Assembly: GCA_023666265.1 (NCBI GenBank)
Contig: JAMPCH010000018.1
Span: forward strand, 1-45,268
Direction: 5' to 3'
Length of the DNA stretch: 45,268 nt
Origin: Roseburia sp.
GTDB taxonomy: Bacteria; Bacillota; Clostridia; Oscillospirales; Ruminococcaceae
Shown here: positions 31,828 to 39,652 of the stretch, one piece after another
Layout of the letters: each line of letters opens with the position of its first letter
Position numbering within the stretch: the first letter of the stretch is position 1
Made by a program: the position numbers and the translations under genes
Notes under the pieces: model-generated
Seen by the model: the letters and a program-made list of their open reading frames with translations, nothing else
What the model was told of the DNA's origin: nothing
The model's database searches: none

Positions 31828-32913
31828 ATGAAACTCCCGAAATGTGCCATGATCATCCTCTCGGTCTCGGCGGCGATCGCGATGAACGGAACATTGTGCG
31901 CGACCGCCGAAGGCTCGCTCGGGGTCTACTTAAACGAAACACTCCCGAGAGAATTAAGCGACGAGAACTCGGATATGACCGAAACGCTTCTCGAATACGT
32001 CGACCGAACGCTCCCGTACTGCCTAGCGGCAAATGAACTTTATGGGTCTTACGATTTTTTTGCGCCGATCCGCCTTCAAGACTGGGACGGGGACGGCGAT
32101 CTAACCGATAAATACTGGATCGTCGTATCACGCGACAACAAAACGGTAGGGTATTTGATGATCACTCGTGTCGAGGATCGGCTCGTCTCCGGATTTTGCC
32201 CCCAAAATATCCCTCCGATCGACAAGGCGCTCTCCGATCGCGCCGAAATTCGTCTCGGCTATCGTGACGGCTGTCTGATCCTTTCGGACGGGGAACACTT
32301 TACCGTGCTGGAGGGGATCGACGGTATAGAGCCTACTCTACCCGATGCGGCGACCGTCGAGCGGGAGGACGCTACCGTTCTTGAAGAAGGCGGTACGGCG
32401 TTTTCCGAGCGGCTCGTCATTCGGGAGGATCATTCGGTCTCAACAATCCGCGCTGTCCCAAACGAAAAAAGCGATCATCGACATCTTTTGTGTTGGGCTG
32501 CTTGCGTTGCCAGTATGGGCGGACAAATCCACCCGGAAACGGAATATTCCGCCCGAGGCGTTTATTTGCTCTGCTCGGCTTGGAGATTATATGCGGCTTT
32601 TCTTCGCGAGCCGATCTGTTCCTGTAAGCTCGGGAGCGAATGGGACGAGCCGCACGGCTGTGATCCTTGGATCAAGTATTCGCTCTCACTCGTCGGTCAT
32701 ACCGTCGTTTTATATCGCTTTGTAAAAATCGACGATTCGTCGGGATTGTATCTTTTTATGGATCCGGGAATGGGCGAATCGAACTGCGGAAGTGTTACTG
32801 CCGTGATCGACCGCGCCACGATGAAGGACGGGAACGATCTGATCCTTCCGTCCGTTACGGGAACGTATATGAACTGGTACGGCTCGTTTTACGCCGTCGA
32901 AGACGACGAATAA
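31828..32913 (+). CDS. Secreted papain-like cysteine peptidase candidate
   Basis: The 361-residue product has a signal peptide (about 1-27), an N-terminal region (about 30-190) that could be a pro-domain and contains an acidic loop DWDGDGDLTD (85-94), and a C-terminal domain with HLLCWAACVASMGG (Cys222), the CWAA(S/C) nucleophile pattern of C39/C70-like papain-fold enzymes. Later VGHTVVLYRF and YLFMDPGMGES may supply His and Asp. Several extra Cys (LLCSAW, ICSCKLG) could form disulfides. GAAAGGAAA precedes the ATG. It follows the Abi gene by 102 bases on the same strand and could share its transcript. The substrate is unknown; the peptidase call is moderate. Confidence 0.6.
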   Translation: MKLPKCAMIILSVSAAIAMNGTLCATAEGSLGVYLNETLPRELSDENSDMTETLLEYVDRTLPYCLAANELYGSYDFFAPIRLQDWDGDGDLTDKYWIVVSRDNKTVGYLMITRVEDRLVSGFCPQNIPPIDKALSDRAEIRLGYRDGCLILSDGEHFTVLEGIDGIEPTLPDAATVEREDATVLEEGGTAFSERLVIREDHSVSTIRAVPNEKSDHRHLLCWAACVASMGGQIHPETEYSARGVYLLCSAWRLYAAFLREPICSCKLGSEWDEPHGCDPWIKYSLSLVGHTVVLYRFVKIDDSSGLYLFMDPGMGESNCGSVTAVIDRATMKDGNDLILPSVTGTYMNWYGSFYAVEDDE

Positions 32914-32951
32914 TGACGAAAAAGACAATCCGTTCCGTTCATGAAATCAAG

Positions 32952-32991
32952 ATCCCCCGTAAACCGCTTCATTAAGCGATTTACGGGGGAT
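32952..32991. terminator. Strong hairpin between the peptidase gene and tRNA-Arg
   Basis: ATCCCCCGTAAA (32952-32963) pairs with TTTACGGGGGAT (32980-32991), and inside it CGCTT with AAGCG. It lies where the plus-strand peptidase transcript and the minus-strand tRNA transcript converge, so it may serve both. The T-tracts are weak on both sides. Confidence 0.6.
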
Positions 32992-32997
32992 TAAGCT

Positions 32998-33074
32998 TGG
33001 TACGCCTGATGCGATTCGAACGCACGGCACATAGCGTCGGAGGCTATTGCTCTATCCAGCTGAGCTACAGGCGC
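32998..33074 (-). tRNA. tRNA-Arg (anticodon CCG)
   Basis: The minus strand folds into a cloverleaf: acceptor GCGCCTG with CAGGCGT (one G-U at the end), D-arm with TAGCTCAGCTGGATAGAGCA, anticodon stem ATAGC/GCTAT around loop CTCCGAC giving anticodon CCG (reads CGG), and T-arm GTGCGTTCGAATCGCAT. The CCA end is encoded (32998-33000). Confidence 0.95.
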
Positions 33075-33151
33075 GTGACCGATCGAGCCTCCGCCCGATC
33101 GGGACAATACATACAGTATACCACATTTTTTCCCGTTTGGCAAGTCTTTTT

Positions 33152-34426
33152 TTACTTTTCAAGTAATTTTTCGATCGCGGCGAGCTTCGCGCTCACGCAA
33201 AAGATCTCCATCGCCGTCTCCAGCTCCTCGGGCTTCGGGAAGGTCGGCGCGATCCGAATGTTGCTGTCGCGCGGGTCTTTCCCATAAGGATAAGCCGCGC
33301 CCGCGCCCGTCAATACGACGCCCGCCTCTTTACAAAGCTCTACCGTCCGCTTCGCCGTCCCCTCCATACCCTCAAAGGATACGAAATACCCGCCGTTCGG
33401 CTCGTGCCAGTTCGCGATCCCATAGGGCTTGATCTCGCGGTTCAGCGTATTGAGAACGATCGCGAATTTCGGCGCGATCATCGCGCGGTGAAGCTCCATA
33501 TGCTTGTTGATCCCCTCAAAGCTCTTGAAGTATTTCACATGGCGGAGCTGGTTGAGCTTATCATAGCCGATCGTCTGATAGCCCATCTGGCTCTTGATAA
33601 AGTCGATATTCGCCTTACTCGCGCCGATACAGGCGAGCCCGCCGCCCGGGAAGGAGATTTTTGAGGTCGAGGTAAACATCAATACCATGTCCGCTTTCCC
33701 CGTCTTTTTACATTCCTCGAGAATGTTTAAAATTCGATCGGGCGTATCGGTGAGGTGGTGAACGCAGTAAGCGTTATCCCAAAAGATACGGAAGTCCTTC
33801 GCCCTCGGGCTGAGACGCGCGAAGCGGCGGACGACCTCGTCGGAATAGCTGATCCCCGTCGGGTTAGAGTAAAGCGGGACGCACCAGATCCCCTTGATCT
33901 CCTCGTCCTCGGCGACGAGCCGCTCGATCATCTCCATATCCGGTCCGTCGCTCTTATACGGGACGGTGATCATCTCGATCCCCATACTCTCACAGATCGC
34001 GAAATGGCGGTCATAGCCCGGCGTGGGACAAAGGAATTTCACCCGCTCGTTCCGACACCACGGCTTATCGCCGCCGAGTACCCCGAGGAGCATCGCGCGC
34101 GAGATCGTGTCATACATGAGCTGGAGGCTCGAGTTACCGCCGATAATGATCTCGTCCGCCGAAACGCCGAGCATCGGCATCATCAGCTCCTTCGCCTCGG
34201 GGATCCCGTCGAGTACCCCATAGTTGCGACAGTCGATCCCGTTCTCCGACTTATAGTCTCCGTCGAGACAGTGGCGGAGCATCTCGATCGAGAGATCGAG
34301 CTGTTCGGGCGCGGGCTTCCCGCGCGACATATCGAGGGCGAGCCCCCGCGCTTGATATTCGCGATACTTCGCGCTAAGCTCGTCCTTTAAATTTGTGAGT
34401 TCTTCCTTCGTCATATCCCGTAACAT
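33152..34426 (-). CDS. Aspartate aminotransferase, subgroup Ic (PLP fold type I)
   Basis: This enzyme interconverts aspartate and 2-oxoglutarate with oxaloacetate and glutamate. The 424-residue product matches the aminotransferase family typified by Corynebacterium AspT: LDMSRGKPAPEQLDLS near the start, NYGVLDGIPEAKELM, SNPTGISYSD (Asn188), FWDNAYCVHH (Asp217, Tyr220), STSKISFPGGGLA with the PLP lysine at 256, and NIRIAPTFP with the carboxylate-binding Arg near the C-terminus. GGAAGGAAGG precedes the ATG at 34426. It has its own promoter. It may link amino-group metabolism with the glutamate synthase in the window. Confidence 0.85.
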   Translation of the reverse strand: MLRDMTKEELTNLKDELSAKYREYQARGLALDMSRGKPAPEQLDLSIEMLRHCLDGDYKSENGIDCRNYGVLDGIPEAKELMMPMLGVSADEIIIGGNSSLQLMYDTISRAMLLGVLGGDKPWCRNERVKFLCPTPGYDRHFAICESMGIEMITVPYKSDGPDMEMIERLVAEDEEIKGIWCVPLYSNPTGISYSDEVVRRFARLSPRAKDFRIFWDNAYCVHHLTDTPDRILNILEECKKTGKADMVLMFTSTSKISFPGGGLACIGASKANIDFIKSQMGYQTIGYDKLNQLRHVKYFKSFEGINKHMELHRAMIAPKFAIVLNTLNREIKPYGIANWHEPNGGYFVSFEGMEGTAKRTVELCKEAGVVLTGAGAAYPYGKDPRDSNIRIAPTFPKPEELETAMEIFCVSAKLAAIEKLLEK

Positions 34427-34459
34427 TCAATGACCTTCCTTCCGTGATATTCTAACTCT

Positions 34460-34488
34460 ATTATACAAAACCCGCGCCAAAAATGCAA
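34460..34488 (-). promoter_or_regulatory. Putative promoter of the aspartate aminotransferase gene
   Basis: On the minus strand, -35 TTGCAT (34483-34488) and -10 TATAAT (34460-34465) are 17 bases apart. The -35 box touches the end of the preceding terminator stem. Confidence 0.75.
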
Positions 34489-34521
34489 GCCGTTTTTCGC
34501 ACTCCTGCAAAAAAACGGCTT
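34487..34521 (-). terminator. Terminator of the FkbM/membrane-protein operon
   Basis: AAGCCGTTTTT (34487-34497) and AAAAACGGCTT (34511-34521) form an 11-bp perfect stem. On the minus strand it is followed by GCATTTTT. It lies about 105 bases past the stop of the gene at 34627 and overlaps the next promoter by two bases. Confidence 0.75.
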
Positions 34522-34626
34522 ACTTTTGTTGATTTTTACCAGTCCGCGCGGGATTTTTCGCTTATTTTTTGATGACAGGCGTTTCTCTTTTGAAAGAAAT
34601 CAAAAGTCTACAATTCGTTTTTACCT

Positions 34627-35439
34627 TTATTCCTCCTCCATATACTCCTCGACGGTGGTCGCGTTATCGACCGTATATTCGGCGAGGATATTCCCCTCCT
34701 CGTCGGCGCTTGTCCTAACGTTGATCCGAATAAAACAGTTGGTCATGACCGTCGTCGGGAAAAGCGAAACGCTCTCGACGTCGTAGACATACTGGAGGAC
34801 GATCGTCCCGTCCGTCCCGAGGAAGGCGATCTCGGTATCGCCGCAGTTTTTGAGAAAGACCGTCATACCCGTCCCCTGTTCGTTCACGAGCGGGGTCTCG
34901 AGGACGGTATTATTGAGGGTGTCGGTGCTTTGCGCCGTGACCTCGTCGATCGTTACGCCGTTCGTGATGACCTCGAGACGTAGGTTCGCGAGGCGAAAGT
35001 TTGTCCGCTCCTGTCCCTCGGCGAGCTCTTGGATGACCCGCGAGCGGAGAAAAAATCCCTTCGGCTCGTCCTCCGCCGCCTCGTCGGTCTCCGCCGCGTC
35101 GTTTCCCGTCTCGCCCTCCTCCTCGTCGTCCTTCGTGCTCTCGCGATAGACCCCGGTATGAAAGGCAGGATAAAACTCCGGCGTCCCCGACTCGAGCGCG
35201 GCGTGTAAAATATCCTCCTCGGTAAATTCGAGCGAGATGAGCTGTTCGAGTAGGGCGTTATACTTCTCCATATCGACGTCCGAGCTATAGAGCCGCTTGA
35301 CCGCCGAGCGGTTCGCGCTCCCCTCGACGAGGGTATCATTGACATAAACGATCTCGCGGACGCGAAGCTCGTTATAGGCGTAAAAGCCGACGATCCCGAC
35401 CACAAGTACCATTAAGAGAATAATGACAATTTTTTTCAT
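34627..35439 (-). CDS. Membrane-anchored extracytoplasmic protein of unknown function
   Basis: I do not recognise a family. The 270-residue product has an uncleaved signal-anchor (about 3-22: IVIILLMVLVVGIVGFYAY), then an extracytoplasmic region with an acidic low-complexity stretch (about 103-127, TKDDEEEGETGNDAAETDEAAEDEP) between two folded-looking parts. The second (LRLEVITNGVTIDEV..., GMTVFLKNCGDTEIAFLGTDG) looks beta-rich. AAGGAGCGG, the ribosome-binding site, overlaps the end of the FkbM gene, whose stop is 15 bases upstream, so the two are translationally linked. Confidence 0.7.
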   Translation of the reverse strand: MKKIVIILLMVLVVGIVGFYAYNELRVREIVYVNDTLVEGSANRSAVKRLYSSDVDMEKYNALLEQLISLEFTEEDILHAALESGTPEFYPAFHTGVYRESTKDDEEEGETGNDAAETDEAAEDEPKGFFLRSRVIQELAEGQERTNFRLANLRLEVITNGVTIDEVTAQSTDTLNNTVLETPLVNEQGTGMTVFLKNCGDTEIAFLGTDGTIVLQYVYDVESVSLFPTTVMTNCFIRINVRTSADEEGNILAEYTVDNATTVEEYMEEE

Positions 35440-35454
35440 CGAACCGACCGCTCC

Positions 35455-36612
35455 TTAAATACAGTATAAATTCGTGTCCCACGCGGGGATATAGGGGTGA
35501 TGGCGAAGGTAGAGCTTATACGCGGGGTTAAGCTCGCGGACGAGGAGCGGGAGCGCGACTAGATCCTCCGTCCGATGATAGAGCGAGACGATCAGGCGGG
35601 GCTTATACTTGGCGATCGTCGCGGCGCTCCCTCTGAGCGCCGCCGCCTCGCTCCCCTCGACGTCATACTTGATGAGCGTCGCGCGTCCACCGTTTAAGAT
35701 ACTGTCGACGCTCCGCCCGTCGACCGTCTCCGTCCGTTCCCTCTTTTGGGAAGGTGTATCTCCCGGCGGGTTCTCCGCGACGACCGCCGTCCCGCGGTTC
35801 GCGCGGCGCGAGAGAACGACCTCGCCGTCCTCCTCGGTCACGGCGGCGTTATAGTGGGAGAATACGCCCGACCCGAGCGAATAGAGCCGCCGCCTCATCC
35901 GTGAGTAATTTCGCCGATCCGGCTCGACCGCGTAAATTTTCTCGAATTTTTTATCCGTGAGCCTTAAAAACGCCTCGACCGTGTCGCCGTCATAAGCGCC
36001 GAGATCCATATAGATCTCACGCGTCCCGATCTTTAAAAGGGCGAGCGCCTCGTCCTTCGCCGTCTCGGCGCTTTTAAGCGCCGAGATCTCGCCCGTCAGC
36101 CGATAATAGACGAGCGCGTCAAAGATCTCGCGCGAGCGGTCGTCGGCGAAAAGCGCTCTGACCTCCTTGATCTCGCTCTCATGGGCGGTCAGATACGCCC
36201 CGTCGAATAGCCCCCCGCCGACGACGGGGACGTCGGGCGCGACCGTCTCATATCGCTCGGCGAGCCGAGCGATCCGCTCCATCACCTCGGGGATCGCCGA
36301 GCCGAAACAGATCACGAGGAAAAAGTCGTCGTACTCCGCCTCGATCTCGGCGAGCTTTTTTACCCGATAACCGTGAAAGCTCTGTCCGCGTACAAATTCG
36401 TCGCTCGCCATAAATTCGGCGGGGCGTATCCCCTTCTCCGCCATAACGGCGAGGATCTTATCCGCCCCGTCGCCCATACCGTATAAGACGATCGGCTTCT
36501 CCGTCGACGCGAGCCGCTCCCATACGGTCTTGATCGCGGGCTTTTCCGCCGGGGGCTGTTCCTCCGTCGGGCGTTCCTGCGCTTCTTCCCGCTCTAAAAT
36601 TTCTTCGTCCAT
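35455..36612 (-). CDS. FkbM-family methyltransferase
   Basis: The 385-residue product has an N-terminal region (about 1-50, Glu/Pro-rich), a nucleotide-binding-like segment (IVLYGMGDGADKILAVM, about 42-58) and a C-terminal FkbM methyltransferase domain (about 200-385): YMDLGAYDGDTVEAFL (AdoMet loop), KIYAVEPDRRNY, SVDSILNGGRATLIKYDVEGSEAAALRG and KPRLIVSLYH. The substrate is unknown; FkbM enzymes often methylate glycan or secondary-metabolite hydroxyls. A loop reading PPGDTPSQKRE (35738-35765) resembles the dispersed short repeat at the DNA level, suggesting a repeat-derived insertion between two core strands. Confidence 0.85.
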   Translation of the reverse strand: MDEEILEREEAQERPTEEQPPAEKPAIKTVWERLASTEKPIVLYGMGDGADKILAVMAEKGIRPAEFMASDEFVRGQSFHGYRVKKLAEIEAEYDDFFLVICFGSAIPEVMERIARLAERYETVAPDVPVVGGGLFDGAYLTAHESEIKEVRALFADDRSREIFDALVYYRLTGEISALKSAETAKDEALALLKIGTREIYMDLGAYDGDTVEAFLRLTDKKFEKIYAVEPDRRNYSRMRRRLYSLGSGVFSHYNAAVTEEDGEVVLSRRANRGTAVVAENPPGDTPSQKRERTETVDGRSVDSILNGGRATLIKYDVEGSEAAALRGSAATIAKYKPRLIVSLYHRTEDLVALPLLVRELNPAYKLYLRHHPYIPAWDTNLYCI

Positions 36613-36720
36613 TACGACCGCCCTTTCTCTCGAAGTGGTTTCACGAACTCAAATCAAAGCCCGCCTTTTCCGCCGAACGCGTAAGTCTTCGCGCCTTCCC
36701 AAAAATAAAAAGAACAATAC

Positions 36721-38544
36721 TTACTCGACCGTCACCGATTTCGCGAGGTTACGCGGCTTATCGACGTCACAGTCGCGTAAGACCGCCGTATAATACGCGA
36801 TCAGCTGGAGCGGTACGACCGCGACGAGCGGCATAAACAGGTCGCCCGCGCGCGGGATAAAGACCGGGAGGTCCGCCGTCGCCGCCTCGAGGTTCGTCCC
36901 CTCGGGGCATACGACCGCCACGAGCGCGCCGCGCGACTTGACCTCGCGGATATTGCTCTGGGTCTTCTCAAACAGCTCCGACTGGGTCGCGACCGCGATC
37001 ACGGGCGTCCCCGGCTCGATGAGCGAGATCGTCCCATGCTTTAGCTCGCCCGCCGCGTAGCTCTCGGAATGGATATAAGAGATCTCTTTGAGCTTTAGCG
37101 ACCCCTCCATACTGAGCGCATAGTCGAGACCCCGCCCGATATAGAGGAGGCTGTCGGCGTTCATCAGCTTAGACGCAACGAATTGATACGGCGCGAGGTC
37201 TTTGATACATTCGCCGACCTTATCGGGGATCGTTAAAAGCTCGCTCACGAGCGCGCGGCATCTCTCCTCCGTGATCCTCCCCCGCGCGAGCGCGAGCCGA
37301 AAGGCGAAAAGGTACATAAACGCGGTCTGTACCATATACGCCTTGGTCGAACAAACGGAGATCTCCGGTCCCGCGTTGGTATAGACGACCATTTTTGCCT
37401 CCCGCGCGATCGACGAGCCGACGACATTCACGACCGCGAGTGTATCCGCGCCGATCTCGTTCGCGAGCTTTAGCGCCGCCTTAGTGTCCGCCGTCTCGCC
37501 CGACTGAGAGATCACGACGACGAGGTCGTCGGGGGTCAGGAGCGGGCTTCGATAGCGAAACTCGGAGGCGATGTCGACGATGACGGGCGTCCGCGCGAGC
37601 GCCTCGATGACGTACTTCCCGACCATCCCCGCGTGCATCGCGGAGCCGCACCCGATCAGATAGACCTGATGATAGCCCCTTAACATCTCGTCCGTCAGTC
37701 CGCATTCCTCGAGCTCCACCAGTCCGTCGCGGATACGCGGCGAGACCGCGTTTTTGAGCGCCGAGGGCTGTTCGCTGATCTCCTTTAACATAAAATGGGG
37801 ATAGCCGCCCTTCTCCGCCGCCTCGACGTCCCATGTCGCGGTATAAAGCTCCTTCTCGACCATGTCGCCGTAGAGATCGCGAAAAACGACCCCGTCCGCG
37901 TCAAGCTCGGCGATCTCGCCTTCCTCTAAAAGATAATATTCCCGCGTATGGTTTAAGATCGCGGTCATATCCGAGGCGATGAACATCTCGCCCTCGCCCC
38001 GCCCGACGATAAGGGGGCTCTCCTTACGGATCGCGTAGACCTTATCGCCGTGATCGCGAAAGAGTATCCCGAGCGCGTAAGCGCCCTCGAGCTCGGCGGC
38101 GGTCCGCTCGATCGCCTCGATCGGGTCGCCGTGATAATGATGATCGAGGAGCGCCGCGACGACCTCGGTATCCGTCTCGCTCTTAAAGGTCACGCCCTTT
38201 GACGTTAAAAACGCCTTGAGCTTACGATAATTCTCGATGATCCCGTTATGTACGATCGAGACGCGTCCGTTCCCGATCGGGTGACTGTTGACGTCGCTCG
38301 GCTCGCCGTGGGTCGCCCAGCGCGTATGACCGATCCCGACCGTCGCGGCGAAAGCGCCCGTCTCCTTCAGCCTCTTCTCGAGACCGTCGCCGATCTTACC
38401 CTTCGCCTTGACGGTCTTTAGCGCGTCCCCCTCATAAACGGCGATCCCCGCGCTGTCATATCCCCGATATTCGAGCTTTTTAAGCCCCTCGACTAAGATC
38501 TCCGTACAGGCGCGCCGCCCCGCGTAACCGACTATTCCGCACAT
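36721..38544 (-). CDS. glmS: Glutamine-fructose-6-phosphate aminotransferase GlmS
   Basis: GlmS makes glucosamine-6-phosphate from fructose-6-phosphate and glutamine, feeding UDP-GlcNAc into the wall pathway whose genes lie in the same window. The 607-residue product begins MCGIVGYAG with the N-terminal nucleophile Cys2, has GHTRWATHGEP and HNGIIENYRKL in the glutaminase domain, two SIS domains (YLIGCGSAMHAG, ISQSGETADTKAAL) and the C-terminal PRNLAKSVTVE. Length is standard. GAAAGGAGAA precedes the ATG. The leader is a long palindromic structure; no glmS ribozyme core was seen. Confidence 0.96.
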   Translation of the reverse strand: MCGIVGYAGRRACTEILVEGLKKLEYRGYDSAGIAVYEGDALKTVKAKGKIGDGLEKRLKETGAFAATVGIGHTRWATHGEPSDVNSHPIGNGRVSIVHNGIIENYRKLKAFLTSKGVTFKSETDTEVVAALLDHHYHGDPIEAIERTAAELEGAYALGILFRDHGDKVYAIRKESPLIVGRGEGEMFIASDMTAILNHTREYYLLEEGEIAELDADGVVFRDLYGDMVEKELYTATWDVEAAEKGGYPHFMLKEISEQPSALKNAVSPRIRDGLVELEECGLTDEMLRGYHQVYLIGCGSAMHAGMVGKYVIEALARTPVIVDIASEFRYRSPLLTPDDLVVVISQSGETADTKAALKLANEIGADTLAVVNVVGSSIAREAKMVVYTNAGPEISVCSTKAYMVQTAFMYLFAFRLALARGRITEERCRALVSELLTIPDKVGECIKDLAPYQFVASKLMNADSLLYIGRGLDYALSMEGSLKLKEISYIHSESYAAGELKHGTISLIEPGTPVIAVATQSELFEKTQSNIREVKSRGALVAVVCPEGTNLEAATADLPVFIPRAGDLFMPLVAVVPLQLIAYYTAVLRDCDVDKPRNLAKSVTVE

Positions 38545-38562
38545 AGCGTTCTCCTTTCCTCA

Positions 38563-38722
38563 GAACATGTCCTCATAGGATCGGCGCACGTCCCTTTACC
38601 GAAAATGTCCGTACTCTTCGTCAAAAATCCTTGAAATACATCAAGTATTCCTGCGGATTTTTTCCTCGACTACGAAAATTTTCGATCAAAAATCCGCACA
38701 CCGCTCCTATGAGAACAAGTTC
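38563..38722 (-). repeat. 160-bp palindromic element in the glmS leader
   Basis: The outer arms (38563-38586 and 38699-38722) match as inverted repeats at 20 of 24 positions. An inner perfect 11-bp pair is TGCGGATTTTT (38652-38662) with AAAAATCCGCA (38688-38698). It lies between the glmS promoter and start codon, so it would be transcribed as a long folded leader. It could be a MITE-like insertion or a regulatory RNA. Confidence 0.7.
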
Positions 38723-38758
38723 TTACTCCCAAAATGCTTCCTATCACATATATATTCG

Positions 38759-38787
38759 ATTATACCACAAAAACGCCGTTTTTGCAA
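38759..38787 (-). promoter_or_regulatory. Putative promoter of glmS
   Basis: On the minus strand, -35 TTGCAA (38782-38787) and -10 TATAAT (38759-38764) are 17 bases apart. The -35 lies in the stem-loop of the his operon terminator. The leader would be about 205 bases. Confidence 0.75.
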
Positions 38788-38815
38788 CAAAAAAATTCGC
38801 AAAAACGGCGTTTTT
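38769..38815 (-). terminator. Terminator of the his operon
   Basis: A 17-bp perfect stem (38769-38785 with 38799-38815) with a 13-base loop lies 12 bases past the hisE stop. On the minus strand it ends in TTTTTG; on the plus strand a T6 tract follows as well. Confidence 0.88.
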
Positions 38816-38826
38816 TCTTTTCGGCT

Positions 38827-39150
38827 TTACGTGTTCTTATCCGTTTGGTGAAACTGCTTTAAATTCCCGGTCTTTTCGCTCCGCTCGGCGAGTACCGCCT
38901 CGACCTCTTCCCAAGTCAGCCCCCGCTCGACGCACATCACCATCACGTGATACATCAGGTCGCCGATCTCGTTTTTAAGCTCGTCGTTATCCTTATTTTT
39001 CGCCGCGATCACCATTTCGGTACATTCCTCGCCGCATTTCTTTAAAATTTTGTCGATCCCCTTCTCAAAAAGATAACAGGTATACGACCCCTCTCTTTTC
39101 TCGCCCTTGCGCGAGACGACCGTCTCATAAAGGTCTTGTAATACGTTCAT
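38827..39150 (-). CDS. hisE: Phosphoribosyl-ATP pyrophosphatase HisE
   Basis: HisE hydrolyses phosphoribosyl-ATP to phosphoribosyl-AMP, step two of histidine synthesis. The 107-residue product begins [18 protein letters not shown] and contains [21 protein letters not shown], then [22 protein letters not shown], the metal-binding MazG-like fold. The ATG at 39150 overlaps the hisI stop (ATGA), so the two functions, fused as HisIE in many bacteria, are separate but coupled here. The longer frame to 39210 lies inside hisI and is rejected. Last gene of the operon. Confidence 0.93.
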   Translation of the reverse strand: MNVLQDLYETVVSRKGEKREGSYTCYLFEKGIDKILKKCGEECTEMVIAAKNKDNDELKNEIGDLMYHVMVMCVERGLTWEEVEAVLAERSEKTGNLKQFHQTDKNT

Positions 39151-39479
39151 TCCGCTTTCTCCTCCATTTCGATCTTGGTATAAAAACAGCTTCGATTGCC
39201 CGTGTGACAAGCCGCGCCCGTCTGTATGACCTTCACAAGGAGCGTATCGTCGTCACAGTCGTGATACATTCCGACGACCCGCTGGACGTGACCCGAGGTC
39301 GCGCCTTTATGCCAAAGCTCCTTCCGCGACCTGCTCCAAAACCACGTATACCCCGTCTCGAGCGTTTTTTTGAGGCTCTCGCGGTTCATATAGGCGAGCA
39401 TCAGGACTTCGCCGTTCGCCGCGTCCTGTACGATCGCGGGGATCAGCTCCCCCTTTTTAAAAAATTTCTCTAAGTCCAA
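39147..39479 (-). CDS. hisI: Phosphoribosyl-AMP cyclohydrolase HisI
   Basis: HisI opens the adenine ring of phosphoribosyl-AMP, step three of histidine synthesis. The 110-residue product has [21 protein letters not shown], then [32 protein letters not shown] (metal-binding Asp) and [13 protein letters not shown] (zinc-binding Cys), covering the single-domain cyclohydrolase. AAAGAAAGGAAAAAG precedes the ATG. A 103-bp palindromic element separates it from hisF. Confidence 0.93.
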   Translation of the reverse strand: MDLEKFFKKGELIPAIVQDAANGEVLMLAYMNRESLKKTLETGYTWFWSRSRKELWHKGATSGHVQRVVGMYHDCDDDTLLVKVIQTGAACHTGNRSCFYTKIEMEEKAE

Positions 39480-39515
39480 GGCTTTTTCCTTTCTTTTTGC
39501 TTTTGTTTTTGTTTT

Positions 39516-39618
39516 ATACGAATCCGCAATTAAAAACCGTACAAAAAATCAAGCAAAAGCTTTCGTATATGGGTTTTGCGCCGATTTTTTGTCTACGGTT
39601 TTCATTGCGGATTCGTAT
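39516..39618. repeat. 103-bp palindromic element between hisF and hisI
   Basis: ATACGAATCCGCAAT (39516-39530) and its perfect complement (39604-39618) bound the element. Pairing continues inward (AAAACCGTA, then CAAAAAATC with GATTTTTTG) over about 45 bases per arm with few mismatches. It has no coding potential and no T-tract typical of a terminator. A MITE-like origin is likely. Confidence 0.7.
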
Positions 39619-39652
39619 TGTGAACACGTTCGGGGCGGGGTCGGCAACTTCA

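Noticed and set aside
32998-33074. tRNA-Arg as an integration site for the Abi module
   Set aside because: No duplicated tRNA 3' end and no integrase are visible in the window.
38545-38760. glmS ribozyme
   Set aside because: The conserved ribozyme core was not recognisable; the region is instead a palindromic element.
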